DNA from: Paramecium pentaurelia
Lineage: Eukaryota > Ciliophora > Oligohymenophorea > Peniculida > Parameciidae
Direction of reading: 5' to 3'
Assembly (NCBI GenBank): GCA_905183005.1
Contig: CAJJDO010000086.1
Coordinates: 1 to 64,000, forward strand
DNA length: 64,000 nt
Shown here: in pieces, positions 49,904 through 61,796 of the stretch
Layout of the letters: the number at the start of each line of letters is the position of its first letter
Position numbering within the stretch: the stretch's first letter is position 1
Program-made: the position numbers and the translations under genes
Notes under the pieces: model-generated
What the model saw: the letters and a program-made list of their open reading frames with translations, nothing else
Database searches by the model: none
Told to the model about the DNA's origin: nothing

Positions 49904-50530
49904 ATGAAGTCTTCAATTATGTTAAGTTCTAAGATTAGGAAAAGTGATTAATATGTTAGACATAGTATTTTAAAGGCTGAAGTGAAAGAGGATCATCCAG
50001 TTTTCGCTATGGCAAGTAATTCAAGTGCTTAATATTTGGATGCTATGAATAAGGAATAGAAATACTAAAAAGATAAGGTAGAATCACCTAATAGTACAAT
50101 TTTGTAAATACATTCAACGAAAATAAAATCTCAAATTGAAAATCCAGAGAGTTAAAGAGATCCTTTAGAAAAGTTAATTGGAGAATAAAGTATTTAGTAA
50201 GATAAAACAGATATGATGATTTAATTAGTATATTATGTTGAGCGTATTGGATTTGAATAAGGATTAATTTTGTTGCTTTGGAATTTTGATTTAAAATTTT
50301 ATATCTTCATTCCTATGTCTTTACTTACAGGAGTTTTGTTGAGATTACAAGAGTAAATAGGATACAGAATGATTTAAATGATTGTTTTAATTGTGATACA
50401 TGGATTTCTTATACTTGAGATTTATCTTATAAAGACAAATGAATATGAAACAATTTGTTATTTAATTGTATTTGGATTTGAGACTATTTTCAGTGTTATA
50501 TCAATAATTTTGCATAAAAAATGCCATTGA
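49904..50530 (+). CDS. Hypothetical membrane protein (208 aa)
   Basis: Single exon from ATG 49904 to TGA 50528-50530. Polar N-terminal 110 residues, then about four hydrophobic segments (GLILLLWNFDLKFYIFIPMS, QMIVLIVIHGFLILEIYLI, YLIVFGFETIFSVISIIL) and a two-His/Lys end KKCH. No family recognised. 45 bp before the GAF gene on the same strand. Confidence 0.6.
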
Positions 50531-50575
50531 TTAAATTAAGAATATATTGATATTATAAATATATATATATATATA

Positions 50576-52373
50576 ATGAATAAATAATAGGAGTTGAATG
50601 CTTTTGAGAATGGAAAGAAATTTAAAATAAAAACTGAACGTAGTACTTAAATTGCATCTCCTAAAAACAAGGATATGGATACATAAGAAGATATTGTTAA
50701 GAAATTGACTGATAATTATAAGATGTAATAAAAAGAGATTGATAAATTATTTGTAACCATAGAGAATAAGGAAGATTAAATAAGGAAATTATAAGATTTT
50801 GTTAAGTTGTAATAAAAAGAGATAGATCGGTTAACTCACATTAATGAATACCTTATGCAAGCAAATTAGACAAAATTAAGTATATTAAGAGATGAAAGAT
50901 AATTGAATTAAGGAGGTAAGACAAACTAAAAATTTAAGACTCATAAATCATTATTACCATTAGAGAAAAAGAGTAATAAAATAACAGAGGAAGGAAATAC
51001 TTAATCAGTAAAATTATTTAGAAGATAAACGTTTCGAAATCCAACTTTAGTAAGGTTTCATCAAGATGATGGAGATACATTTAAAAATGATAGGAATACA
51101 TCTGGAGCATCTAATTTTTATGATATTTTATAATAAGAAGATTGTTTTAGAACCAATGCAATTTTGAATATTTAATTATGTATATATAAATACTTATACT
51201 TTAGCTGATGAAGATGCTACTACTTAATATAATATAGATGGTACAGTCTAATTAATGAAAGTGCTTCTTGAATCTGAAGAAAACTTTTGTGACATAATCT
51301 AATCAATTTCAGCATAAAAATTATCATTCTTATATGATAAATTCAAAAGAATAATGTCAGATCATTAATAATTATTTATATTAGTCTTAAGACTCAAAAA
51401 AATAGTTACAGGTGCTTTGTAAATGAATTCATCAGTTCTATTAGATGATGCTTTATAAACAATCATTGATAAATGTATTGATTGTTTAGAATGTGATAGA
51501 GCATCTTGTTTTATAGTTGATTAAGCAAAAAAGGAATTATGGACTAGAGTTGCTAAAGGTACTCAAACAACTATAAGATTATAAATTGGATAAGGACTTG
51601 CAGGATTTGTTGCTTAAAATAGAATAATTTTGAATATTGAAGATGCATATAGAGATTAAAGATTCAATACCTAATAAGATGTCAAAAACAATTATAAGAC
51701 AAAGACTTTATTAATATCACCTATTTTAGATGGAGATAAATGTATGGGAGTATTATAATGTGTCAATAAATCAAATGGATATTTTACTAAAGATGATGAG
51801 GCACTATTATAGATTATGGGAGAATTCAGTAAAAGTGTCTTAAAAAATGCTATGAATCATGATGCTTAGATGTTAATCTAAAATAAACTAAGACATATTA
51901 TTAAAACAGGAATCATTCTTTAAAGCAAGTAAGATAATCTTATTGATTTAATTCTATCAGCAGAAGAAAGATTACGATCATTGATGAATGTAGATTTAGC
52001 CAAAGTTGTTTATTATAATCAGGTTCTATCTCACATCAATAGAGATGGCAAATTAAGTTAAACTGATACTTTATTGGGTATCATGGGACTGTGCATAAAG
52101 GATCAATAATTGGTGGCAGTGAGCAATTGTTACACTAGTCCCATATTTAATCCTAATATTGATATTGAAACAAATATGCCTATTATTTGTATGCCGTTAA
52201 AAACTTAAAATCATTAAATAATTGGAGCCATATAAGTAATTAATGTCAAAGGTATTGGTAACATTTCTTCAAACAGTGAAGCCAAGATAAATTCTATAGA
52301 TTTAGATATGCTAGAACTCTTTTGTTAGTAATGTGCTTAAAGTTTGTAATAATGTAAACAATCAATCTAATGA
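50576..52373 (+). CDS. GAF-domain protein with N-terminal coiled coil
   Basis: 590 residues with one 25-nt intron (51180-51204). Residues 1-130 are coiled coil (KKLTDNYKMQQKEIDKLFVT). A GAF domain begins near residue 280: LDDALQTIIDKCIDCLECDR, ASCFIVDQAKKELWTRVAKG, IRLQIGQGLAGFVAQ, FNTQQDVKNNYKTKTLLISP, GVLQCVNKSNGYFT. A second, weaker GAF-like unit follows (ICMPLKTQNHQIIGAIQVIN). The N-K-x-F/N-K-x-D-E cyclic-nucleotide signature is only partly present, so the ligand is open. No catalytic PDE or cyclase domain is fused. Confidence 0.8.
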
Positions 52374-52490
52374 TGATATTAATTAAAATATTAAATAATA
52401 AATGGGTGATTCATAATAAAAATATGATGACAAATTGATTTGAACTGTCTTATTTAGTTGAAATTTAACCATCATAATTTTTATTACCGA

Positions 52491-53040
52491 ATGATTCGAT
52501 TTCATAATGAAAAAATCAATTGTTTCACCACTCTAATTAAAGATCTGGCTAAAACTCTTCTAATTAATAGAAAAAATATATATATAGGATTAAATATTTT
52601 AATTGAATTAAATTAAATAGATTATGGAAATATCTAAGTAATTATTTCTAATAATATTTTTAAAAAGAACAATGAAGTTCTAGGAGATAATATAGATTAT
52701 TTTAGTTTAGATTATCCAATACATATTTAATAGAATATGAATAATTCATTATTTATATTAAATTTAGCCTTTTAAATTATCTTAGAATGAGAAGATCTAT
52801 TAAAATGATCTATCTTAAGTATAAAAATAATTATATTAATATCTTCAGTAAGACATTTTGATCATTATATTTTAGACTATAAAGAAATGATAAAGAATCA
52901 ATAGAGGACTTAAGTACACTTATAAATTTAATGGAGAAGATGTTAATCCTCTGATAAAAACTTGAATACTTCGAATAAATGTTAACCATAAGTAAATCTA
53001 TAATGATAAAAAATATCATCTAATTTACTTTAACTTAGTA
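52491..53040 (+). pseudogene. Small protein frame continuing into a decayed region
   Basis: 52491-52790 is a clean 99-residue frame (DYGNIQVIISNNIFKKNNEV, NNSLFILNLAFQIILE). After its TGA, coding-like composition continues in other frames (KESIEDLSTLINLMEKMLIL, then QKLEYFEQMLTISKS, split by a TGA near 52934). It may be a short intact gene with unrelated sequence behind it, or a broken longer gene. No family recognised. Confidence 0.35.
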
Positions 53041-53177
53041 ATATAGAAATTATATATTAATTTTTAATTTATTTCAATTGTTTTATCCTAATACAACTTT
53101 ATTAATAATATATCCTTCATTATTATAATTTTATAATATGATGAAATATTTAAAAAAATAAAATATAATTAATCAAC

Positions 53178-53909
53178 ATGAGAAATAGGATTATTATTAC
53201 ATCTAAAATAGATGATTTAATTTCCAATCTCAAAAAGACAGATGAATCTCAACCTCCATATTTTAGAAAGTTATCTTTGAATCCTGGTTCATCTGTAGAG
53301 TCTCAAATAATAAGTCATCTAAAAATCAGATTGGATGAGGATGCATTGTAAACAAAGTTTGTATAGGATAAGACGAGATCTCTGGCAAATAAGATAAAGC
53401 AATTATAAAAGTAAACAAAATTGAAGAAGGTGTAAATGCCTTAAGAGTATGTCAGTTTTATAAATTCAATCTAAGAAAATCTGATACAATAGTAGGAAAC
53501 AAAGATTAATAAAATACTTAAGAGATAATAATAATATGAGGAATAGAATAAGAGTTTTTATTAATTTCGAATAAAGGCTTTGGAGAGACAGTAATAATAG
53601 ATTGAATAGAAGCATACAGAATTACCTAAAGAATTTAAATCATTTTATTAACCAATAGAGGAAGCTTCAGTGAGTTTCAATAATATGGATTAGAGAATTA
53701 AGCAATAATTGTTTAATAGAGGAAAGAGGAAGTTTTTTAGTTTTTGGAATAATAATGCAAACACTCCTAATAATTAAGGAAATACTCCAAATTAAATAAA
53801 TAGTGGACTAGAAATGGTTGAAACATAATCTTAATCCTTTTTTTAGAAATAGAAAAGGAGAATCTCCATTCAAAATGCTCCAACTATTAAAATCAACAAT
53901 GTTGGATGA
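53178..53909 (+). CDS. Coiled-coil hypothetical protein (243 aa)
   Basis: Single exon. Lys/Gln/Glu-rich helices (LANKIKQLQKQTKLKKVQ; FRIKALERQQQQIEQK) with a Ser/Asn/Gln-rich tail. Could bind cytoskeleton; no domain recognised. No intron needed. Confidence 0.65.
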
Positions 53910-53993
53910 ATGAAATCTTATTACTATGTTTATACACATTGATTAACAATTTAGTAAATTGGGAATGTATAATATTAATATAATATTGATTAA

Positions 53994-54954
53994 ATGGATT
54001 ACGACGGAGAGGCTAGTCAATTTCCAGATGTCTCACGATTTAGTTTCAATCCTAATGGAGTCCTGCATCCAAAGCCAGTTTACTCTTAATGCTCATTTAC
54101 AGGAGTGAAGAAAAAAAGCTTTTCATTACATGGTTCTAAGAATAAGGGATTGAGAAATCTGAGTTATAAGGTGAAAAAAATAATTGAATCAGAGTCACTG
54201 ACAACTTATAGGTTCGTAGCCGATAAATTAGTATCTGAAGACAGTGAACAAAAGAATGAGGAATAGAATGTGAAGCGTCGAGTCTATGATGCACTCAATG
54301 TCTTGATTGCTGCTGAAGTAATCATAAAGAAGAAGAAGTTCTTGGTTGCAACATAAGAGACCTTTAAGAGTGGGAAGTACTAAATAATCTTAATAGGGTG
54401 CCATAACAAAGAGAAATGGCAAAAGATTAAAGAAGATTAGTAAATGAGAGCAAAGAAGCGTCAAGTATTGAGTCATAAGAAACAATACTTGATTGACTTA
54501 GTAAAGAAGATGCTATGTGTTCGTCATTTAATCACCAAGAACAATAATAATAAGAGTCTTCCTAATAGTTAGAATGCAGCTGAAGCGTATCTTTTGGTAA
54601 TTAATGTAGATTCTTAAAAGATGAAAAAGTTGAACCATCTCAAGTTCTTTGTAGTTAATAAAGTATCTAAAGTGGAGTCTAATTAAACTCTTATGTTTAA
54701 CCATAAATCATATTTCAATTGCCTATCCTTGCATTCTGGAGTAAACCAGAAGATGTAAAAATTCTATTATTTATATAATATAGTTGCGTATAGTGATCAA
54801 ATCTTCAAAAGAAGTGACTTTGTCCACCAAAAAGAGTTGTACATTTATGACAGAAGTAGAAATACTTTAGGATGCTCAGCAATAAGCATTTTTGTCAAAA
54901 GTCTTTGATGATAAGGCTTTTGTTAATTTCTATTTGAACTTAACCAAAAATTGA
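53994..54954 (+). CDS. DP-family transcription factor (E2F partner)
   Basis: 312 residues if a 22-nt intron near 54797-54818 is spliced; without it the frame ends at 54908 (304 residues). The winged-helix DNA-binding domain is clear: GLRNLSYKVKKIIESES, TTYRFVADKLVSE, and NVKRRVYDALNVLIAAEVI, which contains the DP/E2F RRVYDxxNVL recognition motif. The following helix (IGCHNKEKWQKIKEDQQMRA, QYLIDLVKKM) fits the DP dimerisation coiled coil. DPs pair with E2F to time S-phase genes; no E2F gene is in the window. Confidence 0.88.
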
Positions 54955-54991
54955 TCTATATATTAAAATAATTTTAAAATTTATCAAATAT

Positions 54992-56520
54992 ATGAAGAGA
55001 TTTGATTTATTTTATGAGTTTTCTAATTAATAATTAGGATAAGGAGTATTTGGTTAGGTTTATTTGGCCAAAAAGAAAACCACTTAAGAGTAAGTGGCTG
55101 TCAAAGTACAAAAATTAAGCTATTGTAGATTTTACCTAAAAACAATTAATTAACTATTAGTGAAATTGAAATACTTAATGAATTAGTTAAACATTCGCAT
55201 CCTGCCATTGTGAGAATAATTGATGTCTATGATTAAGGCACTCAAGTATATGTAGTTTAAGAATTCTGTAATAATGGCACTTTATATGATTTTATGAAAA
55301 AGAAACCTTAATTTATGGGTGAGGAACATTGCATTGAAATTTTAGAATAAGTTGCCCAAGGCCTAGATTATTTACATAAAATCAATATTGTACATAGAGA
55401 TATTAAACCAGAAAATATTTTAAGAACTACATTTAATGGTTAGATCTATTATAAGATCTCTGATTTTGGATTAAGCAGTATAGGGGATATGAAATTAACT
55501 TCAAAATTTGGAACTGCTTATTATGTTGCTCCTGAAATTATTGATGGAAGAGTAGAATTATATGGATATGATAAATCTGTAGATATATGGGCTTTGGGAT
55601 TAATGTTTGATGAATTAATACATGGTACTCCTTTCTATGATGGACTCACAGAAGATGAAGTCTTTATTAAAATTAGAAACGAACCCTATTATCCAAGAAA
55701 ACATGAATATTCAGGTAGTCGTTTGCCACCAAGAAAGTAAATTGTTGTTAATATTCTTATGGGAATGATTAATAAAGAACCAAATCAAAGGAAATCTCTT
55801 ACTTGGATACTTGATTAAATAAGACAATACAAATAAAGTGTTATCAATAGTTCACTTTCTCTTTTAAATTAAGCTACATTCTCTCAACCTATCTCACCAC
55901 TTTTGGTTAATGATTTAGATGTTATTTAAGACAGAAAATCCATTTATTAACAAAAATGTCCTTTACACAATTAACCAGCTATTTATAGGATGCCACTTAA
56001 GTAGGAAGATAAAGATATTTCAAGGATTGTTTCAGCTTGTTCTAAATGTTTAAGAAGTATAGGGGTTTATGAATTAGATTCCTTATAAAAGAAAGTTGAT
56101 GAAGCATTGCGTATACTAACTATGGAGAATTTTGATCAATTCTTTACTTAAAACTATATTAAATAGGAATTATAAGAAATGAGAGCTGAGTATTTCTTAA
56201 ATTATTCCTATTTTACAATAAGGGATGATTAATTGTAATCTAAATTCGATGTCATCATGATGGAATAATAGAAAAAGGCAAAAATTGAATACAATACTAA
56301 GATTAAATAATTAATAAATTTTAGAGATAAAAATTATACATCTGATGAATAATGGTTAATATATGTTGCAGAAAAGTTGACAGATTCAACTGAAAATGAG
56401 TTTGTATTATACATAAAGGAAGATATGGCTTAATTTAGTGAACATGGAATTGAAGATTGTAGATAATTAATTTTCAATCATTTAAAAGAGGCATCAGATT
56501 AATTAAGTTCTTTGATTTGA
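54992..56520 (+). CDS. CAMK/ULK-like Ser/Thr kinase with CxxH...CxxC tail
   Basis: 501 residues, one 23-nt intron (55106-55128). Kinase core about 5-270: GQGVFGQVYLAKKK, Lys in VAVKILPKN, VVQEFCNNGTL hinge, intact IVHRDIKPENIL, KISDFGLSS, KFGTAYYVAPEII, DKSVDIWALGLMF. After the core comes KCPLHNQPAIYR (about residue 311) and, about 30 residues later, ACSKCLRSIG: a CPLH/CSKC pair that could bind Zn2+. The remaining tail is helical. Convergent with the MORN gene, stops 17 bp apart. Confidence 0.85.
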
Positions 56521-56537
56521 GATAATTCAACATTATA

Positions 56538-57498
56538 TCACTCATCTAACCATTTTATCCTTTTACCATCCTCCCATAATCCTCTCTTCATTTTACTGTT
56601 TGATTCATAATAGTTTCCTTCCCCATTCTGTTTCCCATTTTCCCATAATCCTTCATATTTCCTTCCATCTTCCCATTCATAAACTCCAAATCCATGTCTT
56701 TTATCTTAAACAAATTCTCCGTAATATGATCTACCATCTTTCCATTTATAGCATCCTTTACCATGCATACAATTATCTTACCATTCACCAATATACTATT
56801 TTATATCAAAATTAAATTACCTAACGTCCATCTTACCAGATATATGTACCATGACCATTTATATTGTTCTCTTTCCAATCTCCTTAATAATAACTACCAT
56901 CTGGCCAATAATATTTCCCTTAACCTTACTTTTTGCCCAATACATAAGATCCCTAATATTTGCTACCATCTGCCCATATTTCAATACCATATCCATCTTG
57001 TAAGTCATTCTTCCAATATCCTTCATACTTAGCTCCATTAACATGTACATATATGCCATAGCCATGTGTCTAATCATCCTTCCATTCTCCTTCATCTAAT
57101 AAAAACAAAATAAACCTACAAGTATCACCATCTATATGCCAGAATTTACCATTACCATTAGCTCTATTATCCTTCCATTCACCTTCATATTTAGCTCCAT
57201 CTTGCAAATAGGTCAAATATCATGTATTACCTGGCCAAGTCATAATTCCAAATCCCTCTCTTTAGTTTCCCACCCATTCTCCTTCATATACTCCTTCTGT
57301 GGAGTAACGATAAGGAGGACGTTTTTCTTTCTAAGTATTATTATATAAATGAAGGACTGGTTCTTTACATTCTGTGAAGTAGCCTCTCTAATTTTGGCTC
57401 CTTCTTGAACGCACTGATTAGGGTGTGCATTCAAAATCATTTAATCTTACAACTTAAATTTCAGGCTCATTACAAATCTCTTTACAATAATTGCCCAT
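56538..57498 (-). CDS. MORN-repeat protein, probably N-myristoylated
   Basis: 293 residues; introns 57201-57230 (30 nt), 57096-57119 (24 nt), 56796-56820 (25 nt). Starts MGNYCKEIC, a Gly2 acylation signal with nearby Cys. Nine MORN repeats follow (YEGEWVGNQREGFGIMTW, YEGEWKDNRANGNGKF, YEGYWKNDLQDGYGIEIW and so on), ending KRIKWLDE. MORN repeats form an elongated beta-sheet; such proteins sit at membranes and cytoskeleton of cilia and basal bodies in protists. The many short frames on both strands here are shadows of this repeat. Confidence 0.92.
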
Positions 57499-57619
57499 TT
57501 ATATTTAATGAATTCAAATTAAAAATATATTGATAATTATAGAATTCATTATAATTGAGAAATTTATAATTTTAACATGTAATTCTTTACAATAGACTAT
57601 TCACTATGGATTGACTGAA

Positions 57620-57868
57620 ATGAGCAAGGTAAACTTTTATAGTGGATTGGTCTCTAATCCTTTCAGATTAACAATAGTTTTAATTAATAAAATTTATCTA
57701 AAATTGAAAGAGCTTTCAAGTTTCAATTTAATAGATTTACAAAAACAATCTCTAGAAATGGTTACATTTCCATATGCCAATTCATTTACAGAATCATAAA
57801 GATATAGATTCACTAAAAGTAGAAAGATACGATATTTCAATAGGGATATTTCATTTAAGATAAAATGA
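57620..57868 (+). CDS. Possible small protein (82 aa)
   Basis: ATG 57620 to TGA 57866-57868, starting MSKVNFYSGLVSNPFRLTIV, ending in a basic stretch FTKSRKIRYFNRD. The frame is also open upstream to about 57520 without a Met. Unrecognised; the flanking 57870-58200 holds nothing gene-like. May be a remnant. Confidence 0.3.
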
Positions 57869-58209
57869 ATGATATTATTAAATAATAAACAGATTTCTAA
57901 ATATCTGTTTGTGCCATTTGAAATTATTCTTTATGGTTGATATGACATAGGATTATAGAACTATTGATATCATATAAAATTGGATATGTAACCATAATAA
58001 TCTATTCTTTTATATCTTGACTATTCAAGATATTATTATATTATTGAACATAAATTGAGTATGTTTAAAAGAGATATTTTTTCTCTGTAGAACTTCCAAT
58101 AAAAAATTAAAATTATATATTAGGAAATATTAGCTATAAAAAGAACTTTTGTTAAATAAATTTTCATTTATTATAAAAATATTAATTGAGCATGAATTAA
58201 AATCTATAA

Positions 58210-58599
58210 ATGAATTGCTTTAATCAACCAAATATACCTTAAGTGAATTTCCAATAATTCCCTAACAATACTGTTAATAAATAAAATAATGAATCTTAAT
58301 CAACTAAAAAAAAATAGATGTCACCCTCACCCTAATCTGGTTTGTATTCTACTAATATAACAAACAATTATTTTCAATAAAAATAGAATTTTCCTTAAGG
58401 ACATCCAACAAGATCCTAAAAATTTAATATTAATACATCTTGTTTCGGATAGCAAAAATAAGGTTCAGAAAATATTAAAAGATAAGATTACATAAATACT
58501 TTCAAACAATTAAAAGAAAACTTGAAGAATAAATACTCTTAAAGAGAGAAGAAACAATCTGAAAAGTTAAAATCCATAAATACTCAATCTGATGATTGA
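58210..58599 (+). CDS. Small Asn/Gln/Lys-rich hypothetical protein (129 aa)
   Basis: Single exon from MNCFNQPNIPQVNFQQF to TGA 58597-58599. Low complexity, Pro/Ser/Gln in the middle, helical basic tail (FKQLKENLKNKYSQREKKQ). No family recognised. An identical copy at 59323-59712 is probably the same gene counted twice. Confidence 0.6.
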
Positions 58600-58690
58600 T
58601 TATTATAGATATTTTTAATATTTCTATCATGTAATATAATATATTAATTAATAATGATTATTAATTATATTATATTAATTTTAGTAGAAA

Positions 58691-59198
58691 TCAAAATTTA
58701 TTGAAAGGGATATCGATAGAATGAGGAAAGACGAATTAAATTGCTATTTTATATATAAATATTTATATACCTTCTTGATTTAAATCATATGATTCAAATA
58801 ATAGTAAAAATGGTATTTCCAAATAGTCTTTAAATTTTCTAATTTTTTCAATGCTAAAATAACCTAAAAATTGACATCTGATCTTTTTCTCTTTTGTATA
58901 GGATGTTCTAATAATAATGTTTTAACTTAGTATATTTTGAAATATTTGCAAAATTACAATTTATAAGATATTTACAGATGTTTCTATAGATGGATTACAA
59001 TAATATTAAAAATTAAATTTTACATGACTATGTAATTTAATGGCATTTTTGAGGAAATCATTTAATGATATTTTCTTTAATTTGATATCCCTTTTGATAT
59101 TTTAAATCAAATGAATAAATATTAATTTTCTTTATATGGATTGATATTTATCTTTGCAAATAGGATATTGATTTATACGATTAAGTATTTTTACCATC
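58691..59198 (-). pseudogene. 3' fragment of the multi-TM gene (assembly duplicate)
   Basis: Same frame and 27-nt intron as 59804-60311, cut at the N (59199), so it lacks the membrane region. The intact gene is at 59804-61285. Confidence 0.8.
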
Positions 59199-59199
59199 N
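59199..59199. other. Single unknown base (N): scaffold join
   Basis: One N between two copies of the same 1112-bp sequence; contig junction. Confidence 0.9.
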
Positions 59200-60311
59200 G
59201 TAGAACTTCCAATAAAAAATTAAAATTATATATTAGGAAATATTAGCTATAAAAAGAACTTTTGTTAAATAAATTTTCATTTATTATAAAAATATTAATT
59301 GAGCATGAATTAAAATCTATAAATGAATTGCTTTAATCAACCAAATATACCTTAAGTGAATTTCCAATAATTCCCTAACAATACTGTTAATAAATAAAAT
59401 AATGAATCTTAATCAACTAAAAAAAAATAGATGTCACCCTCACCCTAATCTGGTTTGTATTCTACTAATATAACAAACAATTATTTTCAATAAAAATAGA
59501 ATTTTCCTTAAGGACATCCAACAAGATCCTAAAAATTTAATATTAATACATCTTGTTTCGGATAGCAAAAATAAGGTTCAGAAAATATTAAAAGATAAGA
59601 TTACATAAATACTTTCAAACAATTAAAAGAAAACTTGAAGAATAAATACTCTTAAAGAGAGAAGAAACAATCTGAAAAGTTAAAATCCATAAATACTCAA
59701 TCTGATGATTGATTATTATAGATATTTTTAATATTTCTATCATGTAATATAATATATTAATTAATAATGATTATTAATTATATTATATTAATTTTAGTAG
59801 AAATCAAAATTTATTGAAAGGGATATCGATAGAATGAGGAAAGACGAATTAAATTGCTATTTTATATATAAATATTTATATACCTTCTTGATTTAAATCA
59901 TATGATTCAAATAATAGTAAAAATGGTATTTCCAAATAGTCTTTAAATTTTCTAATTTTTTCAATGCTAAAATAACCTAAAAATTGACATCTGATCTTTT
60001 TCTCTTTTGTATAGGATGTTCTAATAATAATGTTTTAACTTAGTATATTTTGAAATATTTGCAAAATTACAATTTATAAGATATTTACAGATGTTTCTAT
60101 AGATGGATTACAATAATATTAAAAATTAAATTTTACATGACTATGTAATTTAATGGCATTTTTGAGGAAATCATTTAATGATATTTTCTTTAATTTGATA
60201 TCCCTTTTGATATTTTAAATCAAATGAATAAATATTAATTTTCTTTATATGGATTGATATTTATCTTTGCAAATAGGATATTGATTTATACGATTAAGTA
60301 TTTTTACCATC
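59200..60311. repeat. Direct repeat copy 2 (1112 bp) after the join
   Basis: Matches 58087-59198; its right edge runs into the body of the multi-TM gene. Confidence 0.9.
59323..59712 (+). CDS. Small Asn/Gln/Lys-rich protein, duplicate copy
   Basis: Same sequence as 58210-58599 shifted by 1113 bp; probably one locus. Confidence 0.5.
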
Positions 60312-61285
60312 AATTTTATGATTTAATCATATTGAGTTTATATTATTTTTGTATTAATTCTCCTTTCATAAAAAAACTCTTTAAATAATAGTAATATGGT
60401 AGGCTTATCTCCTTAATAAATTGAAATTTCAGCCCTTATAGTTCTTTTAAGAAAATTAATCAGAAACGTATTGTTGAAAGTTTATTAATTATTTTATTAA
60501 AATTTCCTTATGAAATCATAGATAACATTCTACATTATTTTATTTTAATGAGTGGCCTGTTTCAAAAACGAATAGGCTTCTTCTTCTGTTTTGAAGAGTT
60601 TTTCACAATTTCTGAGTTACCTAACAGAAAAGTGTAAATTCTCCTCTGAAAATTACAAAATCATATATGACTATTGCAATAAGAGTTTTTTTAGAATGTC
60701 TTCCCATCTTGTGTCAGCTAAAGTTAATAAATACTACGATCGTTTTGCCTTATTATACTAATAATTGTAATAATTGATATAGAGGATTAAAAGAGTGGAG
60801 GTTACAAGTGCAGAATATTGCATGCCATCACTTTTAAAGATCCCCCAAAGTAATCTAAATATTTAAAGTGTTATTATGGTTATCATACCATCAACGTATT
60901 CTCCAGTCAAGACCAATAAATAAGTTGCTGCCATCTAATTAACGCCTTAAAGCATAGCCATTTAATTATCTACTCCTGATCTATCCTCAAAAGCAATAAA
61001 AAAGATAGTGACAGAATGATTTAATATGATGATACCCAATCTGAGATATTAATTATTTTTCCAAACGAAAATCAATTGCACAACTAAGTAAATTAACATG
61101 GATAAATTCAATGTAAATCCATAAGTATTTTTCTCATGACTTGATTATATTACTTTGACTATAAATGCAATTAGGAATCCAAAACTTAAACATATAAATG
61201 TACTAAGTCTCTTCGAATGTTAATTTGATATCTAATATGATTATTCAACTCTTGGATCTTTAAAGTATAAAAAAAGGGAATTCAT
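59804..61285 (-). CDS. Multi-TM hypothetical protein with cytosolic C-terminal domain
   Basis: 476 residues; introns 60444-60467 (24 nt) and 59857-59883 (27 nt). MNSLFLYFKDP start, then about five membrane segments (FICLSFGFLIAFIVKVI, LSMLIYLVVQLIFVW, LGIIILNHSVTIFFIAF, AATYLLVLTGEYV, TIITLQIFRLLWGIF), then a soluble part (LTLADTRWEDILKKLLLQQ) with no HisKA or ATPase motif visible. The layout resembles ciliate membrane sensor proteins such as the two histidine kinases here, but no catalytic residues are found, so the role is open. Splicing joins what otherwise look like two frames. Confidence 0.65.
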
Positions 61286-61796
61286 TAATAAAATTTGCAA
61301 AAATAATCTAAATTAGTAGTCATTATATATAATTTATCCACCTTAATTATCAAATACATAATAATATTAGTATTTTTTGTATATGTTTTGAACCTTTGAA
61401 TTCCAAATTTAAAGACCTCTATATATTAACTCTATAAATATAATCACTATCACTTTAACAGTTATAATAAATGAATTTAATAAATTTCAAAATATATAAA
61501 AGAAAAATGCATTGATTAGTTATATTTATATAATCCATACATATATATATGACAATCTATAGAGTGAAATTTATAAAAGAATAATCAAAGAATTTATTTC
61601 AATTTTTTTCAAATTTATCCTATTTTTTAATCTACTTTTTATTACCTTTAATTAATAAAATAATTGTAATTTATTATATTAAATTAGATCTTCTTCACTG
61701 AAGATAATATAATTGTGATTTAAGAAATTTTTATAGATTTTTGAAAGTGAAGAATAAATATAAATAATAAAATTAATACAATTTTGACCAGCATCT
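61286..61796. other. Intergenic, no gene seen
   Basis: About 510 bp, AT-rich with several TA runs; no frame with convincing composition. Contains the upstream region of the multi-TM gene. Confidence 0.4.

Larger units (their letters stand above)
58087..59198. repeat. Direct repeat copy 1 (1112 bp) before a single-N join
   Basis: Appears identical to 59200-60311 where compared. Carries a small intact gene and the 3' part of the multi-TM gene. Same pattern as the join at 18598: overlapping contig ends left unmerged. Confidence 0.9.

Noticed and set aside
56588..57440. Several short frames on both strands over the MORN gene
   Set aside because: Shadows of the repetitive MORN coding sequence and its introns.
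57240..57440. Separate small basic protein
   Set aside because: Out-of-frame reading of the first exon of the MORN gene.
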